Below are positions 37,452-53,900 of a stretch of DNA of 64,000 nucleotides, piece by piece. Made by a program: the position numbers and the translations under genes. This DNA comes from Burhinus oedicnemus (Eukaryota > Chordata > Aves > Charadriiformes > Burhinidae): assembly GCA_008921705.1 (NCBI GenBank), contig VFFE01007042.1:449982-513981 (forward strand), read 5' to 3'. The notes under the pieces were generated by a model. That model saw only the letters and a program-made list of their open reading frames with translations, ran no database searches and was not told the DNA's origin. Numbering within the stretch: position 1 is the first letter of the stretch; each line of letters opens with the position of its first letter.

Positions 37452-37617
37452 CTGTTGTGAAGCAGAGAAGATTTCACGATGCAAAGAATGACTGAATTTA
37501 CACTAGCTGCTTGCAGTTCAGCACAAGACAGAAGGGGGGCTGCAACAGAACTCTAGAGGGCAGAAATATTTACTAATAACAACACAAGTAAGATGTTTAC
37601 TTTTAAAGTAAGCCAAC

Positions 37618-37739
37618 CTGAGAAAGGATTCCTGCTCGAATCTGTAGTGGCTGAATTGCATGGGCTTGGGTCACCAACGGAACTGCATTATCCACCCTCA
37701 GGGAAAAGCTGGTGGGTTTGCTATGGTTTGTAGGAATTC
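37618..37739 (-). CDS. HIPK3: HIPK3 exon, interaction-region segment
   Basis: Two bases complete a Gly codon, then IPTNHSKPTSFSLRVDNAVP, LVTQAHAIQPLQIRAGILSQ. The RVDNAVPLV.QA...QPLQI.AG.L pattern is shared by HIPK1, 2 and 3. The acceptor is CTGATAG|GA. The donor is CAG|GTTGGC, which departs from consensus at +3; reading through it meets an in-frame TAA after four codons. The exon is 122 bases and ends in phase 0. Confidence 0.94.
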
Positions 37740-39446
37740 CTATCAGACAGAAAAAACACATACCCAAGCTTTAAGCAAAACACCAGTCTTGCATATATTT
37801 TCTGAACAGAATGCAAACTTAAAGGATAATTTTACAGCATTTTACTTTTTTTTTTGATGTGTTTATGATCTAAATTCCATAATTTGGACTTTCAAACCAA
37901 ATAAATAAACACCTAAAAGATTTTTGCGCCATTACGTAGCTGCACAAATATCTGATGCTGTCATTTCCAGAAACAACTGCCAATAGCTACTATTTGGAAA
38001 CAGACTACTAGAAAGCGGAACGACTTTGGCAGAAAGTTCTGCAAAGCTAAGCATTTTACTCTTTATCACAAATTACATTACAAGTATTTGAAAGGAAGCA
38101 GACAAAAGTAAGCACAACTGAATTTCAAAGCTTCTCATAGCTGACTCCCGCACAACTCACACTCTGTATTTCCAGCTAGCTTGAAACCCATTCCTCTTAG
38201 CTCTTACAGCTGGCAACACCACATGTACAACGCCCCTATTTGTTACTAGCTCTTTTGTAGGAAACAACGTAAAATTTTCTGTGTATGCCATCAAATACTT
38301 GCAGTAGAATCCATAATCCTATTCCTCCCTTCATCAAAATAACGCGAACCGTAGTACTGTTGGAATATTACCACAAGAGCATAACAGGCAAAAGATGTAT
38401 CTCATGCTTCCTATAGATTTCATTATTGTCACGGGAAACTAACAGACATAGCAACGCTGCAGTGTTTACTACTAATAATAATTTTTAAGGTAAAATCGTT
38501 AAACTAAAATGAAAAATGAATTTTTTTTCAACAGTTACTGCAACAGAACAGCTATGCCAGAAGAAAATACTGGCTAGGCAAATATACTAATTTCATCTTC
38601 TAACTGCACTTTGCATCTTGTACTTTAGTCAAAAGATTAAGCGATGGGTGTTTGGAAGTAACTACTAAAAACTACTACATTAAAGATTAAAAGTGGGGCT
38701 TTTTAAAAAATCTTTACAATAAAGGATGAAAGAAAATCTTCATCTGATGTAATTCTCTCATGTCGTAACACAATACCAAGTTATAACCATGTACTCCAAA
38801 ACTTTTAAATTTGAAACACTGTTGACTAATTTTTTCCATACGGTCATCTAGAATAGCAACATCTTGACTCTGCCAGAAGTAGCGAGCTTTAGCACTTCAG
38901 ATATTCGACAGAGCAGCCAAGCAGGGAAACCTTGAAGCAGTGCCAGATACCATTAATATCCCTTTCCCTCCATGCCAGCAACTCAGCTTGTCACCTATGT
39001 GATGAAAACAATATATTGCCTTCATTCAAGCTGTAGCAGAACTTAAATTTGGAAATCTATCGTCATACTAAGAATACAGCATACAGATCACAGATAAAGT
39101 ATTTGCCCGTACTGGTTCCTTTTCTATAATCACTTTATTCGTCTGGGTCTAATCAAAACAGTAGGGGTTTTAAATTATGGCATATGTCATTGTGTAAAGC
39201 ATATATACAATTTAAATAGGAAATTACTTAGCCATACTAAGCACTCCGAAGGAGATCTGTATGAAGCTACGCATTTAGCTCATACAGCTTCTGACACTGC
39301 ACTGTGAATACTCAAGAGCTTTCATGAGTTTCTGGAACCCAAGATAAATGCAGCAGCCACAAATAACATTACTGATAAAGCCTGCTGTATCAGTCTTTAT
39401 CTGAAGAGATAAAGACTTCCTGGGTTCTAAGTTCAGGTTAAAAGTG

Positions 39447-39526
39447 GCTGGGTTTGGTTTGTTTTTTGGGTTTTTTTGGTTGGGTGGGTTTTTTTTGTTT
39501 TGGGGGGTTTTTTTGTTTTGTTTTTT
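39447..39526. repeat. G/T-rich low-complexity tract
   Basis: About 80 bases on the plus strand made almost only of G and T (GGTTTGG, GTTTTTTGGG, TTGGTTGGGTGGG, GGGGGG). It lies in the HIPK3 intron 37,740-40,953, about 1 kb from an A/C-rich tract. Confidence 0.9.
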
Positions 39527-40471
39527 CCAGAGTGAATCTAGTGTCATTTCTGTAACTTCAAACTGTGGAGGGAGATCGAAGGAGGAGTCTAAAAGTCGTT
39601 CTTAAAAAAAACCCTAACACCCTACTTCCTATAAACTCCGTCATTTCAAGATCTGACCTCAACACAAAGCTGAACATCACCAAGACAGATAAATTGCATC
39701 TTTAGAGATGAAGACTATAATCAAGCTAACTTAATAAGCAAACAATATAAGCTACCTTTCCCCCTCCATAAATGACTATTACTAGGATAAGAAAGGCTGG
39801 TTTTCATCAGCTCCTCTCTGATCAGCCCATTATAAACAGAAAAAATAAGTTTTGCTTGATATGGTCCGAGATCTAACTGACGTTTTAAAGACTCCTCCAA
39901 AAAATAGGACCTACATTTGCATGACGCAAATGCATTTGTTCAGGGAAACAGATCAACTGCATTACCATGTGTCCTTTCAGAGATGCGTATCCTTATTCGG
40001 ATGTTTTCCATGCTACAGAAATACTTTTGTGCTAGCATTCCCACCTCGCAGTCTTCCAAATGTTTCTGATCATTGACCCTTCAGCCAATTATTTCTTTCC
40101 ATAAATACAAAATTGTACGCTTAAAACAATCTTATCCTTTGTAATACAGGAGAGTTCAGCCAAGCTGCCCTTTCCTCCTCACAGCACAATGCAGTCAGCA
40201 TCCTCACAGATTTAGTGACGGGCTTTTCAGCCGTCAGAAAGCTGCGGCAGTTCTATCTAGCATTATAACCACGGGACAGTAAATGTGACACTGTTTACGC
40301 AGGGCAGCTACATCCTTAAATGAAGCCCCAAGTTTCCAGATGTTTTCTTAAACATTCACTTGGGAAGTCCAATAAAAAAACCCCACTTTATTATCCAGAT
40401 TTAACACACAAACTGTTATGTTTTCTTATCCTTACCCCTAGGATACCCTAGGGATGGGGAGGGGGGGAATG

Positions 40472-40590
40472 ACACATGACACCACAACAAAAGAAGAAAC
40501 CACAAACAAATAACCAAAAAAATCCCAACACACACAACCACCAAAAAAGAAACAAAGAAACCACACCACCAAAAAATGCACCACAACACT
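40472..40590. repeat. A/C-rich low-complexity tract
   Basis: About 120 bases on the plus strand made of A and C with a few G (ACCACAACAAAAG, CCCAACACACACAACCACC, ACCACACCACC). It is roughly complementary in composition to the tract at 39,447-39,526 in the same intron. Confidence 0.9.
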
Positions 40591-40953
40591 GATATTTCCC
40601 TCAACTTTCTTGTTTCCTCTCAAATTTTATTTCAAAATACCCTCCTTTCTTGCTTCAGCTTCCGTGTTGTGTCCCTCTATTTTATCCAAGAGAAAGATAT
40701 ATAAGTATACGTACACATAAATGCATGTGTGTATGGTATATGAACATGGGCTCTGTATTTTCTGCAGACGCTGATTTGCAGTTTCTTTCAGAAAGGTGCA
40801 ATTTATCCAACTCACATGCTAAATTTTTTATGACATAATTAAGTTCTTTTAAGTGTATAGCTTAAGTGGATATAATAGAAAACTCACACACTGCTAGCAG
40901 ACAGACAGTAACACTCTTATTTCAGGAACTGTAACAACTACAGTTAAACATAC

Positions 40954-41077
40954 CTTGAATAGTTGGAGGACATATAATCAACGCCTGTTGGAAAACATCA
41001 CCGCAACCAAACTGAGCAGTTCCTGCCTGCAGCGGTATCCCTTGGTGCAAAACGGAATGGGCAGATGCAGTTAATGC
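40954..41077 (-). CDS. HIPK3: HIPK3 exon, interaction-region segment
   Basis: Reads ALTASAHSVLHQGIPLQAGT and ends VFQQALIICPPTIQ plus one base. The QAGTAQFGCGD.FQQ.LIICPP run is a HIPK3-specific form of the ICPPA.Q segment found in all HIPKs. The acceptor is CCCATAG|GCA and the donor CAAG|GTATGT. The exon starts in phase 0 and ends in phase 1. It lies downstream of the linker exon across a 382-base intron that carries a CTCF-like motif. Confidence 0.95.
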
Positions 41078-41224
41078 CTATGGGAACAGATTCAATACAG
41101 ACAACATTATAACTGTGCATCTAAACCTCTCACACATTTGTCCCACCAGCTTCTATATTAAACAACTAAAATAACATAAAAATTAAAATTTCAAACACAT
41201 TTCACAGGAAGCCATCCCGTTTGG

Positions 41225-41240
41225 CCACCGGAGGGCACTA
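41225..41240 (+). promoter_or_regulatory. Strong CTCF-like motif in HIPK3 intron
   Basis: CCACCGGAGGGCACTA, preceded by TTGG. Against the usual TGGCCACCAGGGGGCGCTA core it differs at three tolerated positions, and the CCAC, AGGGC and C-T-A parts are intact. It lies between two HIPK3 exons 382 bases apart. Confidence 0.5.
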
Positions 41241-41433
41241 TAATACAGCACTGCTTTGCTATGGCAACGCCAGTTTGTAAGGAAGTTTGAAACATACTGA
41301 ATTCTAAACTGCTTGTTTGTTTAAGAAAACATTAGGAAAAAATAAGAATAAAAGAAGATTTTGTCACTTACTGGACATAATTTTTTAATTATGAAATTAA
41401 TTAGAGAAAGTGCATTAATGGAATCTATAATTT

Positions 41434-41451
41434 AAAAAAAAAAAAAAAAAA
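41434..41451. repeat. A18 run next to a HIPK3 splice donor
   Basis: Eighteen A on the plus strand, or U18 in the transcript, starting nine bases into the intron after the exon at 41,460-41,619. Confidence 0.95.
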
Positions 41452-41459
41452 GTTTTTAC

Positions 41460-41619
41460 CTGACTCCTTACTGGACCAATTTTGGTAAAGCTCGCAGTCA
41501 GATTAGCTGCACTGCCTGAGGCAACTGGTCTCATAAGTGATGTTTTATTGCGATTACTTGAGTCATACAAATTTGATCTGCATTTGCAAACATCCATGAT
41601 GTGAAAACAGGACTTCACT
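41460..41619 (-). CDS. HIPK3: HIPK3 exon, start of post-kinase linker
   Basis: One base completes the shared Gln codon; then VKSCFHIMDVCKCRSNLYDS, and the exon ends FTKIGPVRSQ. The VKSCF.IMD.CK block directly after the kinase domain is conserved in all HIPKs. The variable tail (NKTSLMRPVAS) agrees with HIPK3 rather than HIPK1 or HIPK2. In HIPKs this region leads into the homeoprotein- and co-repressor-interacting part. The acceptor is TTGATAG|AGTG. The donor is CAG|GTAAAA, which is weak at +5 and is followed by a run of 18 U in the transcript, discussed under findings. Confidence 0.95.
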
Positions 41620-45622
<4,003 letters not shown>

Positions 45623-47657
45623 TCAAAACATGGGAAATGATTTACCTCTGATTTTCAAAATCTGATCCCCACAGTTAAAAACTTGTCATTTCATTGAAAA
45701 AGTGGCAAAACGAACCACTCTCAGAGCACTGTAGTTCAACAACTACATCTTACAAAGCAGAGAAACCTAACACTGAGCGCTTGATACTGCGCCCTCCGTC
45801 TTTCAGAGAAAGCCATACATAAACAAACCTCTGAAGTGACCTATATAAGCAACCTTTTAAAGTTCGGTCAAAGAAATGAGGGGCTGGGGTGAGTGGCTGT
45901 CATCACCTCCTCAAACCTTTCAAATCCTAAATGTAATATTTTCATTCTAAACAGGAAAATTAGGAGGAGTGCTTTGCTTGTGTACAGAAGTTTGATGACT
46001 TTCTTGGGCATACTCTCATACAAAGCTATAAAAATCCTCCCTGTTTGCCATTTCCAGTGTATCAGTCTTTTACACGTCTGACACTCCTGCATTTCAAGCA
46101 AATGTTCCACTTGGAAAGGGAATGCGTGTACAACCTCGAGGCATCCAGCAAAAGATACTGTCCTCGTCTCAGAAAATGTGCTACTGAATGCGATTGGAAT
46201 GGTGATTATGATTTCAGGCTTTATGCCTAAAATGGTCAGATGCTCTTTTCCACTGGAATCATTAACATGCATTTATTTTAGAAGATAATTTACTATGCAT
46301 TTCTCATTAACTTGCTTATAGTTGATGATACAAAGTATTACCTACAGTAGTTAAGAACCGAGGCTTCGACAGAAATCTGTTGAAACAACATGTTATGATG
46401 TGGTTTTAATTACCGTGCATGCAATGTTAACTCACTGTACAAGGGTGGAGCTATCCCAGAAGTAATACTTCTTTAAAAATTAAAAAAAATACCTTCAAGA
46501 GAGATTAATTGGAAGAATAATTGGCAATAAAACTGAGCTTGGTGCAGGTCAGGATGGAAGGAATACGGATTCCAGCAGCCAGGGCTGAAGGTCCAAGGGG
46601 AGCGAGGGCTGAAGGGCACCAGGCAGGGTCCCACACCACATACGTCCACAGAGGGGCTGCTGGTGTGGGTCAGCCCCTGGAAAAGGTGGAGCAGCCAGGG
46701 AATAAGAGAGAGAATGGAAGAAAGAAAAAAGAAGAAAAAAAAAAAATCAAAAAGGACAGAACGGTGAAATACACCGAACCAGAAATTGGGAGATAAGATG
46801 AATTCAGCAGAAGCCAGAGGACTTGAGAGCTAGGAACACCTGAGAAGAGAAAAACTGATGGGCAGCAGAGACGAAAGGTAACGCGAGGCTTCTGCTGAAA
46901 TGTAAGTGACAGACCAAAGCGGGGAGGAACTAAACACAATGCTGCCAACTTTTGGTATCCTCCGTAATTCCCTATATCAGAGAGTAAAGAGAATCCCACT
47001 CTGACCAGAAGTCTTTCTAGATCATTTAGTTGTTTTCTAAGTACACTATAAAGTCTTAGAAATTTGGGGGGGGAGAGGGGGGAAGACAATGCATTTATTC
47101 AAAAATTTAGCAGTTAGGCACCTGTGCCTGTTTTTAATGCTTATTAAAGCTCAGAAGACATGCCTATTTTCCACTGAGAAGTACAGCTGTTACTGGGTAT
47201 AATCACAAATGAATATAATAACTAAGAGCTTCCTTTCAAGGGCTAGCGTGTTGGTTGCCACATGCCAGGGGGACAGGGTGAGATGCAGCACAAAGCCCTT
47301 GCCTCTTCATTTACTTGGTGACACACATCATGTTGCAGGAGGAAAGGAATTTCCTTGGGAGCCATCTCCTATGACTGCTGTACTCGTGTACACTGAGGAA
47401 AAACCCTAAATCAAATTTCTCTGAAGCAGGTTTTGCAGACCTGCTTGAGCACAAGGACAATGCTGACTAAAGTAAGGTAATTTCTGCCGGTGCAGAGGAG
47501 GTTATGGCTCCTCTTCCACCACGACTTCTCCAACACGAAGATCAGACAAGTTGCTAGATGAGTTATTAACTGATACTCCCAGCAAACTTGAATGATTATG
47601 TCGGTCTTTAACTAAATGCCTTTTAAACTCAGTATTCCCTTGTAAAGCAAGCAGAAA

Positions 47658-47679
47658 ATCTTATGGGCATCTTATGGGC
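47658..47679. repeat. 11-bp tandem duplication at CR1 5' junction
   Basis: ATCTTATGGGC is repeated directly at 47,658-47,668 and 47,669-47,679, immediately before CR1 sequence becomes recognisable. Confidence 0.85.
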
Positions 47680-48154
47680 GCCACAGTGTTGGAGGGACAT
47701 TGAGGTGCTGGAGCGTGCCCAGAGAAGGGCAATGAAGCTGGTGAGGGGTCTGGAGAACATGTCTTATGAGGGGCGGCTGAAGGAATTAGGATTGTTTAGT
47801 CTGGAGAAGAGAAGGCTGAGGGGAGACCTTATTGCTCTCTACAACTACCTGAAAGGAGGCTGTAGGGAGACGGGAGCTGATCTCTTCTCCTAAGTAACTA
47901 GCGACAGGATAAGAGGAAATGGGTTCAAGTTGTGCCAGGGGAGGTTTAGGCTGGACATTTTTCACTGAAAGAGTTATCAAACACTGGAACAGGCTGCCCA
48001 GGGAGGTGGTTGAGTCGCCATCCCTAGATGTGTTTAAAAGTCGTGTAGATGTGGTGCTTAGAGACATGGTTTAGTGGCAGACCTGGTAGAGTAGGGTCAA
48101 TGGTTGGACTAGATGATCTTAAAGGTCTTTTCCAACCTAAACGATTCTATGATT
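47680..48154 (+). mobile_element. CR1 LINE, 5'-truncated 3' end
   Basis: The sequence encodes the last part of CR1 ORF2: [18 protein letters not shown], then [19 protein letters not shown]. After ADLFS a C-to-T change makes a stop (TAA where CAA is expected), and a small deletion follows in the segment before the [15 protein letters not shown] part. It ends with the CR1 3' UTR (GGTTGGACTAGATGATCTT) and the tail GATTCTATGATT. It is dead and sits antisense to HIPK3 in the intron between 45,596 and 50,197. The 5' junction has an 11-bp tandem duplication. Confidence 0.93.
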
Positions 48155-50188
48155 AACCCCTAACCCCTGTAAGTCCTTTGCATGAAGTACAGCATCTTAG
48201 AAGGTGGCCATCATTGGTGGCAATGCTGTTTACTTGCATTGTCCGGCAGTATCTAGAGGTCGAGCCATGTGGGCCCTGGGCCTACAAGGGCAAGAAACAA
48301 GTGACAGGAATACGCTGTCATAAGGACATGGCTGTCTAAACCTGAAAAAAGATGAGCCAATGAGCACTATGAAGGCAGGTGCTCTGTGCACCATACTAAA
48401 CTACCTTCATCTGCCTGGGTTTTGTACACAACAAGATGGCTGCAGTGCAGTGGGGGAAAGAAGGTCTTTTCAAATGAGAATTACTCTGAAAAAAACATCC
48501 TCATAATCATGAGATTGATCTTTACACTGTTACGTCTCTGTACAAAAGTCAGAGGCTCACAGCTATGTAAGCCCGTTGGCACACATTAACGGCCTGGGCT
48601 GCAGCCATCATGACAAATCACAAGTTCATTTGAGGAAAGAATGGGGACATGGGCGGTATTCGCCACCATTCGAATCCCTACTGCATCCTAAGTGACTGAA
48701 GATGTGGTCCGAAGCCACGTTCCACAACCAGAAGCAGCATCTGCCTGTATGTGAGACCATGATCAGAAGACCATGAACTGGGCTTACTGGTCCTTCCTCA
48801 CCCACAGCAGCATCCCTTTTAACAGCTACTTAACAGCAATATGGGGTCAAAAGTGAAAGTAGTTCTTGAAGTTACATATTTTGGCACTTTTTTTGAAAAT
48901 CCACATCTTCTTCTGCAGTTTCTTTCAAAATAAGCAGTAAATAAATTTGCCAAGTTCTTGGAAATTTTTGAGACAGTATTACAGATTCTTACCAAGAACA
49001 AATGCTTTCGCTTTTTCCTTAAAGAACATAATGAATTTTATGGTTGTTAGTTGTCTCCTCTCTTGTTCTCCATTTTAACAGCAATACCCTGCACGAAGGT
49101 CTTCCAAATGCATCAAGGCCTCAACTCATGTTCTGCTCATGGCTTACTTCCTACCCATGAAACACTGAATTTTGTGTAAATGAAGGAAACTGAAATATGA
49201 ACTATTACTAAAAATCAACACAAAAATCAATATATCCCCTGACTGTGGTTTTAACAAAAGCATTTTTAGAAAAGTAGGTCTGATTTGTAAGCACAAGGAG
49301 CCAAAAGCCCACTACGTGAAGATCAGGATTTGAATAACCTAAACAACGTGCTGGAGGAACTGCCCCTAAACTGAATGTTAAATCAAAGATGTGTAAGTTA
49401 GTAACAAGCCAGTGCTCTGACATCTGGGATTTTCAGATTTCTTGACTTTCAAAGTTCAGAACCAGGCGAGGAGAGTCAGCATGCTGATTACATTCCTTCC
49501 AAATTTCCACATTATGCTAGAAAATTAAAGACTTCTCTCTCAAGTGTTTTAAATCGAAAATGTTCTACATCTTTCATTAGAAAGAACTCTTTTTTTTTTT
49601 TTTAAGTCAGCTCACTAATGCCAACGGTGTCAGCAGTTGAAAACTCCGACAAAGCAAAGGCACAGCTTCAACAGCTTCAAGCTTTACCATTGCATATATA
49701 CGGTATTAGTGCGACAGTTGATTTTCATTCCTCGTGAAGCATAGCCTCTCGAATCTTTGAGCTCTGCTGGATTTCGAGAAAGCACCAGGAAGTATTCAGA
49801 AGGCAACTAATCCTGACATCTGAGCAGACATTCCAGAGCCAACCCCATTCACAGCAAGTGAAAGAGAGATTACAATGCAATGACAGTGGCCACAAACTTT
49901 GGCTTCCATCAGAAAAAGCAGCTTCAATACTAACATTTATTTTGCAAAATAGAAAAAGAAAAAAAGAGACCATAAATTGAACTTTAATTCAGCAATGCAG
50001 CACAATATACAGTTTGGTCTAGAAACACGATTTATGTTTCTAGGACAATCAATAAGACTAAATTAAAAGCATTGAACAGATTTGAATAAATACTACTTAA
50101 CAGGAGATGCTATTAACATTTGAAATCTTGGATTTAATGATCTGAAATTCTTAAGTTGCAGAAAGTGTGCGTATGCTTGTGAAATTTA

Positions 50189-50338
<150 letters not shown>

Positions 50339-50599
50339 TTACTGAATTTCTTCCTTAGGAAAAAAAGGTAATTCAACAATCCAACATGACAAAAAAACCT
50401 CCAAAATCTGTTCTTTGAAAACACAGGCTAATTATTTCAATAAAATCATAACATCAGAAATTGCATTTTTCTGTCTCTAGATAATCTGTGGTAAAATTTT
50501 GCAGCTCTGAGGGTTTTTTTTCCCCTACAAGTTTGTTATGTACATCAAAATAATTGATATGCCTGAAAAACAGTATGTCAGCGATTCAACATTTTTGCC

Positions 50600-50955
50600 T
50601 TTCACAGAATCACCAGGGTTGGAAGGGACCTCTGGAGATCATCTAGTCCAACCCCCCTGCCAGAGCAGGGTCACCTAGAGCAGGTTGCACAGGATGGCGT
50701 CCAGGCGGGTTTGGAATGTCTCCAGAGTCAGTGACTCCACCACCTCTCTGGGCAGCCTGTTCCAGTGCTCTGCCACCCTCAAAGGAAAGAAGTTCCTCCT
50801 CATGTTGAGATGGAACTTCCTACGTTCAAGTTTGTGCCCATTACCTCTTGTCCTATCACTGGGCACCACTGCAAAAAGTCTGGTGCCATCCTCCCAGCAC
50901 CCTCCCTTTAAGTATTTGTAAGCGTTGATGAGATCAATTTTCCTCCAGTATGTCC
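50600..50955 (-). mobile_element. CR1 LINE 3' fragment, sense to HIPK3
   Basis: On the minus strand it reads the end of CR1 ORF2 ([19 protein letters not shown], then [19 protein letters not shown]), followed by the 3' UTR with GGTTGGACTAGATGATCTCC. The plus strand shows the familiar GGTTGGAAGGGACCTCTGG. It is 5'-truncated near 50,955 and has a short, changed tail at 50,600. It lies only about 280 bases upstream of the exon at 50,198-50,321 and in the same orientation. Confidence 0.92.
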
Positions 50956-53900
50956 CCCAAACAGTTCATCCACTCGATGTCATGTGCCCATAACCACATT
51001 CTAAACTCAATACAGTCATTTATCTCAGAAAAGTTCTATCTGAAAACACACTTGTACACTTCCCAACTGGACAGTACACTTAAAGCTATATAAAATATCA
51101 ATTTAATTACACAACTGCAAATCTCTTAATGCACTCAAACCAGTTCAATGTGATCAATTTTTAAATCACTTAAATGAAACCATCGTACTCGCTAAAAAGG
51201 CCAGGTCTCATTTTTCACCTAAAACAAACCTGAATTATTTAATCAACAACATCTGAATTTATCTCTGTACTCAAGAACCAGAAAAATCAGTATTGACACA
51301 GCTGCTAAAGGGGTTTTTAACATTTCTGTTCACGTGGAACAAAACTCAAGTATTTCACGGATACCCATTTTAATTGCATTTGTTCTTTTTAAACCCTCCC
51401 TCCCAGTTCATTCAAGCTATTAACAAAAGGAAAAAGAATTAAAATATATCTGCTAGCTAATACAGAAAGAGGCACAGAGACGTAAAGCAAAGCATCACAC
51501 TATAAAGTGGTTTACCTTTAAAAAAACCAAACTGTTATTAGCTTAACATGCCACAGCGTAGTAGGAAGGTAGTTAAAACTAAGAGGGCAATTCCCATTGC
51601 AGTTGGGTAGAATAGGAGCATTCAAGTAAGCAGGTAGCACGCTGGTGAGGAAAAAAAAAAAAATCACAATTTCTCACCTGTGTAAAAGCTTAAAAACCTT
51701 ACACTTCAGCACATGCTGCTGTATCGTACTGACATTCTACATACAAAACAGAATCTCTGACCACAGTAAATTCCTACGTATCTCATTTATCTTCTCCTCT
51801 GACATTTACCTTTATCAAAATACTCTTTAATTCACCAAAACATACTGGATTGGGAACAAATTCCTACGTTCATGTAACATTGGGACAGAGAAGCTATTTT
51901 GTAGTATACAGCAGACCAAGAGCTGAAGCATCTCCATGCCTTTTCACAAGGAGTAATTGACAGAAGCTGTACATAGACATACTCCAAGCTCCAAGGATGT
52001 ACGTTCACCACCACGGAAGAACTCCTGACACTGTGCCCCATCCCTGACCAGTGAAACCACCCGGCCTTCTGCTACAGGGAAAATCCGAGACTTTCCACAG
52101 ATAAGAAAGTCTACAGGACAGGATATTCTGTTAAATATTTATGCACTTTCCATTCATGCCAGTGCTTCAGTTCTTCCCATCCTTGCCAGAAACTGCTTCG
52201 GATGCAATTATATGAAGGATAAATCTTGTCACACTGGCGGTGAAACTGGAGAGGCTCAGTTTTCCACTGCCTTCAGAGATTTGATTACAATAAACTTCTA
52301 GGGATCAAACCTAACGTATTTTTGTAATGCGGGATCATGACACTGCAGTAAGTATTAGCTAGTTTTGTTATCCGAGAAATAAATTTAATATATCTAGATG
52401 CCACAAGACCAGAAATAGCTGTAAGAAATGTCTCCTTTCAGCCGCTGGCTGGGTGCCAGCCTGCGTACGGTTGTTATAGATATCTGTTAAAATATGCTTC
52501 CTTTTGTCGTATTATGTTACAGCTCTGAATAGTTAATGAATATACACACAGCCTATGGATGCAGTGGCTTTAACAAATGCTTCTGCTAAAATAAGCTCTT
52601 TAAAACCTCATACGTTTACTCAACAGTTAATATGTGCATCGTATAGAAATAGCTGCAGTCGGTCAGTCTGTCGCTTGTCTCTTTTGAGGAACAGGATTGC
52701 AAATGAAAGAAGGATAAGGGTAGATATGATGACAAAAAAAAAAAGAACTCTTACTGAATTTCACAATATAGTAATCTGTTAGTTTTTCATGGATACCAAG
52801 TAGTTCTGCAATACCAACAAAAGTGCTAACAAGTCTAAGGAAAAGGGATGTATTTAAGGAGAGGCAAGACCAGTGCTCCTCACTTCCCAACACCTGACCA
52901 ACCATCCAGAAAGGAAGAAGAAATAAATGCGCTCCCAAACAGGGCTACCTGCACCTTACCACAGCACAGTGAACAGAAACCATTTTCAGGCTAGCTTGAA
53001 GTGAGGAAGACGAAGAGGTGCTGCTCCAGAGAGATGTCAAATTCCCTGTTTTTCAGGTTCAATGTTTCCTACCATGGCCTCATGCTGGCCGTTAAAATAG
53101 AGCAACTCTCCTACAGCAGTCAAAGTTACAAGAGAACTTGTATTGGGTTTGATTATGTTTAGATTGGGTTTAACCAGCTCAAATATTTTAGTTTAAGATT
53201 TTTACAAACTGTTTTAACAGTTTGTTAATAGTATGCTCAGAACAACCTTGTTTTTCCTCTCTACTCCTTTTAAACTTCCAGTTAGAAATCTATTTGGACA
53301 ACTGGGGAGGAGAGGGTTAAAGAGAAAGGAGTTATTCTTCAATTTCTTTTTATTTATTTATTTTTTTTAAGATGATCCACAGCTCTTTTTTCATGTAAGA
53401 AATATTTTTACATACAGCCTAACTACAACCACAGACATTAAATTAAGTGGTAGGAACTCCAGATGTCCCAACACAGTCACTTTAACATCAGATTACCCAA
53501 AAAAGACCGTAATTTAGTACCTCTCTCTCAAAACAACACCCCCCCACAAACACACACTACTGCTTGGTATCTACTGCAGATGACAAGATGCTCAGTACAC
53601 CAGAAGCTACTGTAGTCCCCAACTTAGTAAATAGCATCTGTTTTCCCATACCAAGACATCAACAAGGAGACCACCAGTATCTTCTAAACTTCTTAAGGAT
53701 ACCAAATCTTACTTAAATGTACTTAAATGAAATTAAAACCAAGATTTTATGGTGAGAGCATCTATTTCCTTCCTATCAATGTTAATTCCTTATCAATGCT
53801 AATTAAACATTAATTACAAACATTAACAGAAAACTTCATTTACAATTTGAAATGCAATATTACTGCACTGGAAAGGTTCACTTTATTAAGCAACTATTTC

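Larger units (their letters stand above)
37740..40953 (-). other. HIPK3: HIPK3 intron with complementary low-complexity tracts
   Basis: 3,214 bases. It contains the G/T-rich and A/C-rich tracts at 39.45 and 40.5 kb. No exon recognised. Confidence 0.9.
41078..41459 (-). other. HIPK3: HIPK3 intron with CTCF-like motif and U18 run
   Basis: 382 bases. It starts with a weak donor followed by U18 and contains the CTCF-like motif at 41,225. Confidence 0.9.

Noticed and set aside
47786..48067. 93-codon minus-strand frame
   Set aside because: Antisense shadow of the CR1 element.
48154..48175. AACCCCTAACCCC resembling a telomere repeat
   Set aside because: Only two imperfect units next to the CR1 tail; too short for an interstitial telomere.
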